From NCBI RefSeq assembly GCF_030272615.1, contig NC_081405.1:646850920-646910919 (forward strand): 60,000 nucleotides of DNA, in the 5' to 3' direction. A program made the position numbers and the translations under genes. The notes beneath the pieces are model-generated. The model was given only the letters and a program-made list of their open reading frames with translations, was not told the DNA's origin and searched no databases. Below, one piece after another: positions 57,567-60,000 of the stretch. Numbering within the stretch: the first letter of the stretch is position 1; each line of letters starts with the position of its first letter. Origin of the DNA: Cryptomeria japonica (Eukaryota; Streptophyta; Pinopsida; Cupressales; Cupressaceae).

Positions 57567-58745
57567 ACATGATCACCAATTCAAGAGAAATTCTTCTTCC
57601 TCAAGAGAAGATCTAATTCAAGGGGAAACAAAGTACATCAAGGCATCTTGTATTTATGTTTTATCTATGATTTTATGATGGAGTTTTTGTGATTTATCAC
57701 ATCAACACATGAGGGACTTATCCTAAGAGCATTCCATCACCTATTGAAGGTATAATCATCTACATTCAAGCATTTTAGCTTTGCGCTCAAAAGACTAGGC
57801 ACAACCGAGAGGACCGGTTTGCTATTTCAATAGGTGAATTTTATCTAAGTTCAAGTTCAATTTCTATTTCAACTAGGGATAATTCCAAATCCAGGGTTTG
57901 ACATAAGACAAAGCCCTATCCACAACATAATTTCCCTTCTTTTGGTATGCATGCGACATATTTGGGAGTTGTTGAAGAGGAAAAAGACATGGAAGACAAA
58001 AAAAAATAGAATTGACTTCTGTAGAATTTGTAATGACCTCTCAGGACTAGGGCACTGCAAGAGGACTAGAGCGAATTGGGAGGACTAGGGAAAATTTCAC
58101 CCTGGTCCTAGGAGTTTTCCTGGATATTTCACTAGTGGACTTAAAGGGTGTTGCCATTCTCAGATTGATCCAACTTGCTTGTTTTTGTAGTTGAAGGACT
58201 ACGGTGCTCCACTACCTGGTCCTGACAATTTTGCCCAAATTTTCTAGTATAGGTTTTTATCTTCTTCTTCTTCCCATCTCTCAGTTTACAACTCTATTTG
58301 ACTTCTGCAACATTTTGTTTTCGTTAATTTACTTCAATTTATCAAATACTTGCCCTAGATTCAACTATACAATTTCAATTGTATTTTCAACTCAAACAAA
58401 AGGGGAATATGACTTCAATCAACATTCAACCCTCTTCCTAATAGAATTGAGGTTGGATCTGTTGTGTTCATCCTCCTTTTAATGTGATGCATGTGAAAGT
58501 TTAGATCATTTCCTAGTTTACATAGCTAAGCTTGTGAAACCCTAATTTTCCATCAACTTGCCTCTTCTTACACTTGCATATTTTTTATTTTGAGTTTGAG
58601 ATCTAATTTTCAGATTTAGATCACTCATTTCATAGTTTTATTTAAAATAAATACATTAAATAATCTTATTTTATGCATTTTGTGTGTTTTCATTCGTTAT
58701 TACATAAGATCATTTCATTGAAATAGTTAGCATTTCTTTCCAAAA
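57567..58745. other. Non-coding stretch after the gypsy element
   Basis: No gene accepted. Near 58035-58120 the phrase GGACTAG recurs four times, with GGTCCTAGG after it. Near 58210 CACTACCTGGTCCTGACAAT resembles LTR text at 30735 (ACTACCTGGTCTTGAAC), so some of this may be related retroelement DNA. A 92-codon ORF at 58204-58482 has no motif. Confidence 0.5.
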
Positions 58746-60000
58746 ATGTCAGATTTCTCTTTAAAAGACTATCGTGCCTTTGATAATCCATTTTCTTATA
58801 ATGTCTATCCTTTCAAAGAAGTATATAGTAGAGAGCAACTTGAGGAGGCTCTTTATGGTTTCCTTTATCCTAAGACCTTATCTTCTAAAACATCCTTTTG
58901 CTAAAGGTTAATCAACATAATGCGTAAGCCATTTAGTAGTGATGACCTTGAGATGTTTGATGAAACTCTTGATGACTTCATCCTTACCTCTAAATCATCC
59001 TCTAAATCTCCAAAAACTCACAAGGATATTGTCATGCATGACAATCTGCTTTATGAACCTTTACCTTCTATCAATCCTATTTATGAAGAAGCTTTTGTGA
59101 TAACAAAAGTTGATGTGGTTTACAATCCATTTTATCAAGCTTTACCTTCTAGAGAAGAGGCCCTAATTAACTATGACAATTCCTCTCATAAATCTTCTCT
59201 TATTCAATGGGGTAATTTGGTGCGAGAAGATATTATTAACACTTCTTTTACAACTCTGAAGGATGAAGTTTTTAAAGTTGATGTTGATATTTATCCTAAA
59301 ATATGTCTCTCCCATAAGAATATCCTATATGAAGAGGATGGTATTATAAAAACCTTCCTTAATGTTGCTTTACCTTCCATACATTATACCTCTCTTGGGA
59401 AAGAAGTGTTGATGGACATTGCTAATCCTTCTCCCGAAGTTTTTCCTACCCATAAACATGTTCATGATGTTCCCTTTTCTACATATGATGACAATTTAGA
59501 TATTTCTTTCCCCCATAGCTATGATTTACCCTCTCCCAAATTTGGTCCTACCAATGAAGGCACATTGGTGCGAGAAGAGGTTTTGACAACTTCCTTCAAA
59601 GATTTCCCTCCTAAGGATGAATCTTTGAAGAATGATGTTTATCCTCAAATATAGCTCCCCCATGATGATCATTTGGTGTAAGTGGATGATATTATAGCTA
59701 CCTTTCCTAGTGATACCCTACCCTCTTTTCATTTCAATGAATTTACCACTAGAGATGAAGAATTAATGTGTTATGTTTGTCCTTCTCCTAAGATTTGTTT
59801 TACCCATAATGGTACTTTGGAGCAAGAGGAAAAAATAAATAGCAATTTCCTTGATGCTTTCCCTTCCAAATAAGTATCCTTGAAGAAAAAGGAGCTTACT
59901 CAAGTCAATACAATTCATGTTTCTAGTTATGAGAAGCTTAAGCCCAAGAAATCTCCTAACATCTCAACAGTTGCAAGATACATATGTGAAAGAAGTGCTA
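58746..60000 (+). pseudogene. Long acidic ORF with in-frame stops, unknown family, runs off the window
   Basis: From the Met at 58746 (MSDFSLKDYRAFDNPFSYNV) one frame continues to the window end, broken only by stops at 58902 (TAA), 59652 (TAG), 59679 (TAA) and 59871 (TAA). There is no frameshift. The largest open piece is 244 codons (58920-59654). The protein is acidic and repeats a loose unit: P-K/E-I/V-x-x-x-H-K/N-x-x-L/V, then E-E/D, then F/L..ALPS or FPS/P-K. Examples are YPKICLSHKNILYEED, SPEVFPTHKHVHD, SPKFGPTNEGTLVREE and SPKICFTHNGTLEQEE. No known domain recognised. It could be a retroelement ORF or a decayed gene; an LTR ends 1.2 kb upstream. Confidence 0.5.

Noticed and set aside
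1-60000. tRNA, rRNA or other structured RNA genes
   Set aside because: None recognised by eye. A covariance-model search would be decisive and could not be run.

Overview
The window is plant nuclear DNA made almost entirely of repeats and decayed transposable elements. No intact cellular gene, tRNA or rRNA was recognised. Base composition is AT-rich. Plant-specific element types are present: a Tat-like Ty3/gypsy element with a very long LTR and two RNase H domains, Ty1/copia, an RNase H-bearing plant LINE, and the plant mobile domain. Old, deeply nested insertions in gene-poor DNA would suit a gymnosperm giant genome, but the species cannot be fixed from the sequence.

Layout. 1-1000 holds three tandem units of about 355 bp. 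1230-4400 (minus) is a broken DNA-transposon gene of an unnamed DDE-like family, with an internal 243-bp duplication. 5480-9240 is a purine-rich (GA) satellite with ~120-bp submonomers in ~770-bp higher-order units. 9290-9500 holds five palindromes and a foldback. 10060-10376 is a relic of a TIR element that is intact further on. 12253-19225 is a tandem duplication (A-B, A'-B') whose first copy alone carries a LINE with an inverted 5' end. 19226-21850 and 23885-25902 are further diverged copies of the same repeat complex. 21851-23880 shows no gene.

The right half is dominated by one nested structure. A Ty3/gypsy element runs from at or before 25903 to 57566, with ~3.9-kb LTR matches at each end. 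Its 5' LTR was hit by a 2.44-kb TIR element without a transposase (27151-29589) and by a 7.74-kb minus-strand Ty1/copia element (31525-39260). The copia reverse transcriptase gene in turn carries an 849-bp solo LTR of another copia family. The gypsy interior (40083-53615, plus strand) keeps recognisable gag, protease, reverse transcriptase, two RNase H domains and integrase in order, all broken by stops and frameshifts. An antisense plant-mobile-domain ORF lies downstream of integrase.

The least expected signal is in the non-coding parts of the gypsy element. The leader before gag carries boxes of TAGCGCAT type at exact 21-bp steps, with unrelated 13-bp spacers between them. The stretch before the 3' LTR carries a different box, CATATCAG, at about 13-bp steps. 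The window ends in a single-frame, stop-interrupted acidic ORF of unknown family (58746-60000). All element genes here look dead; what functional signal remains would be in LTR promoters and phased repeats.
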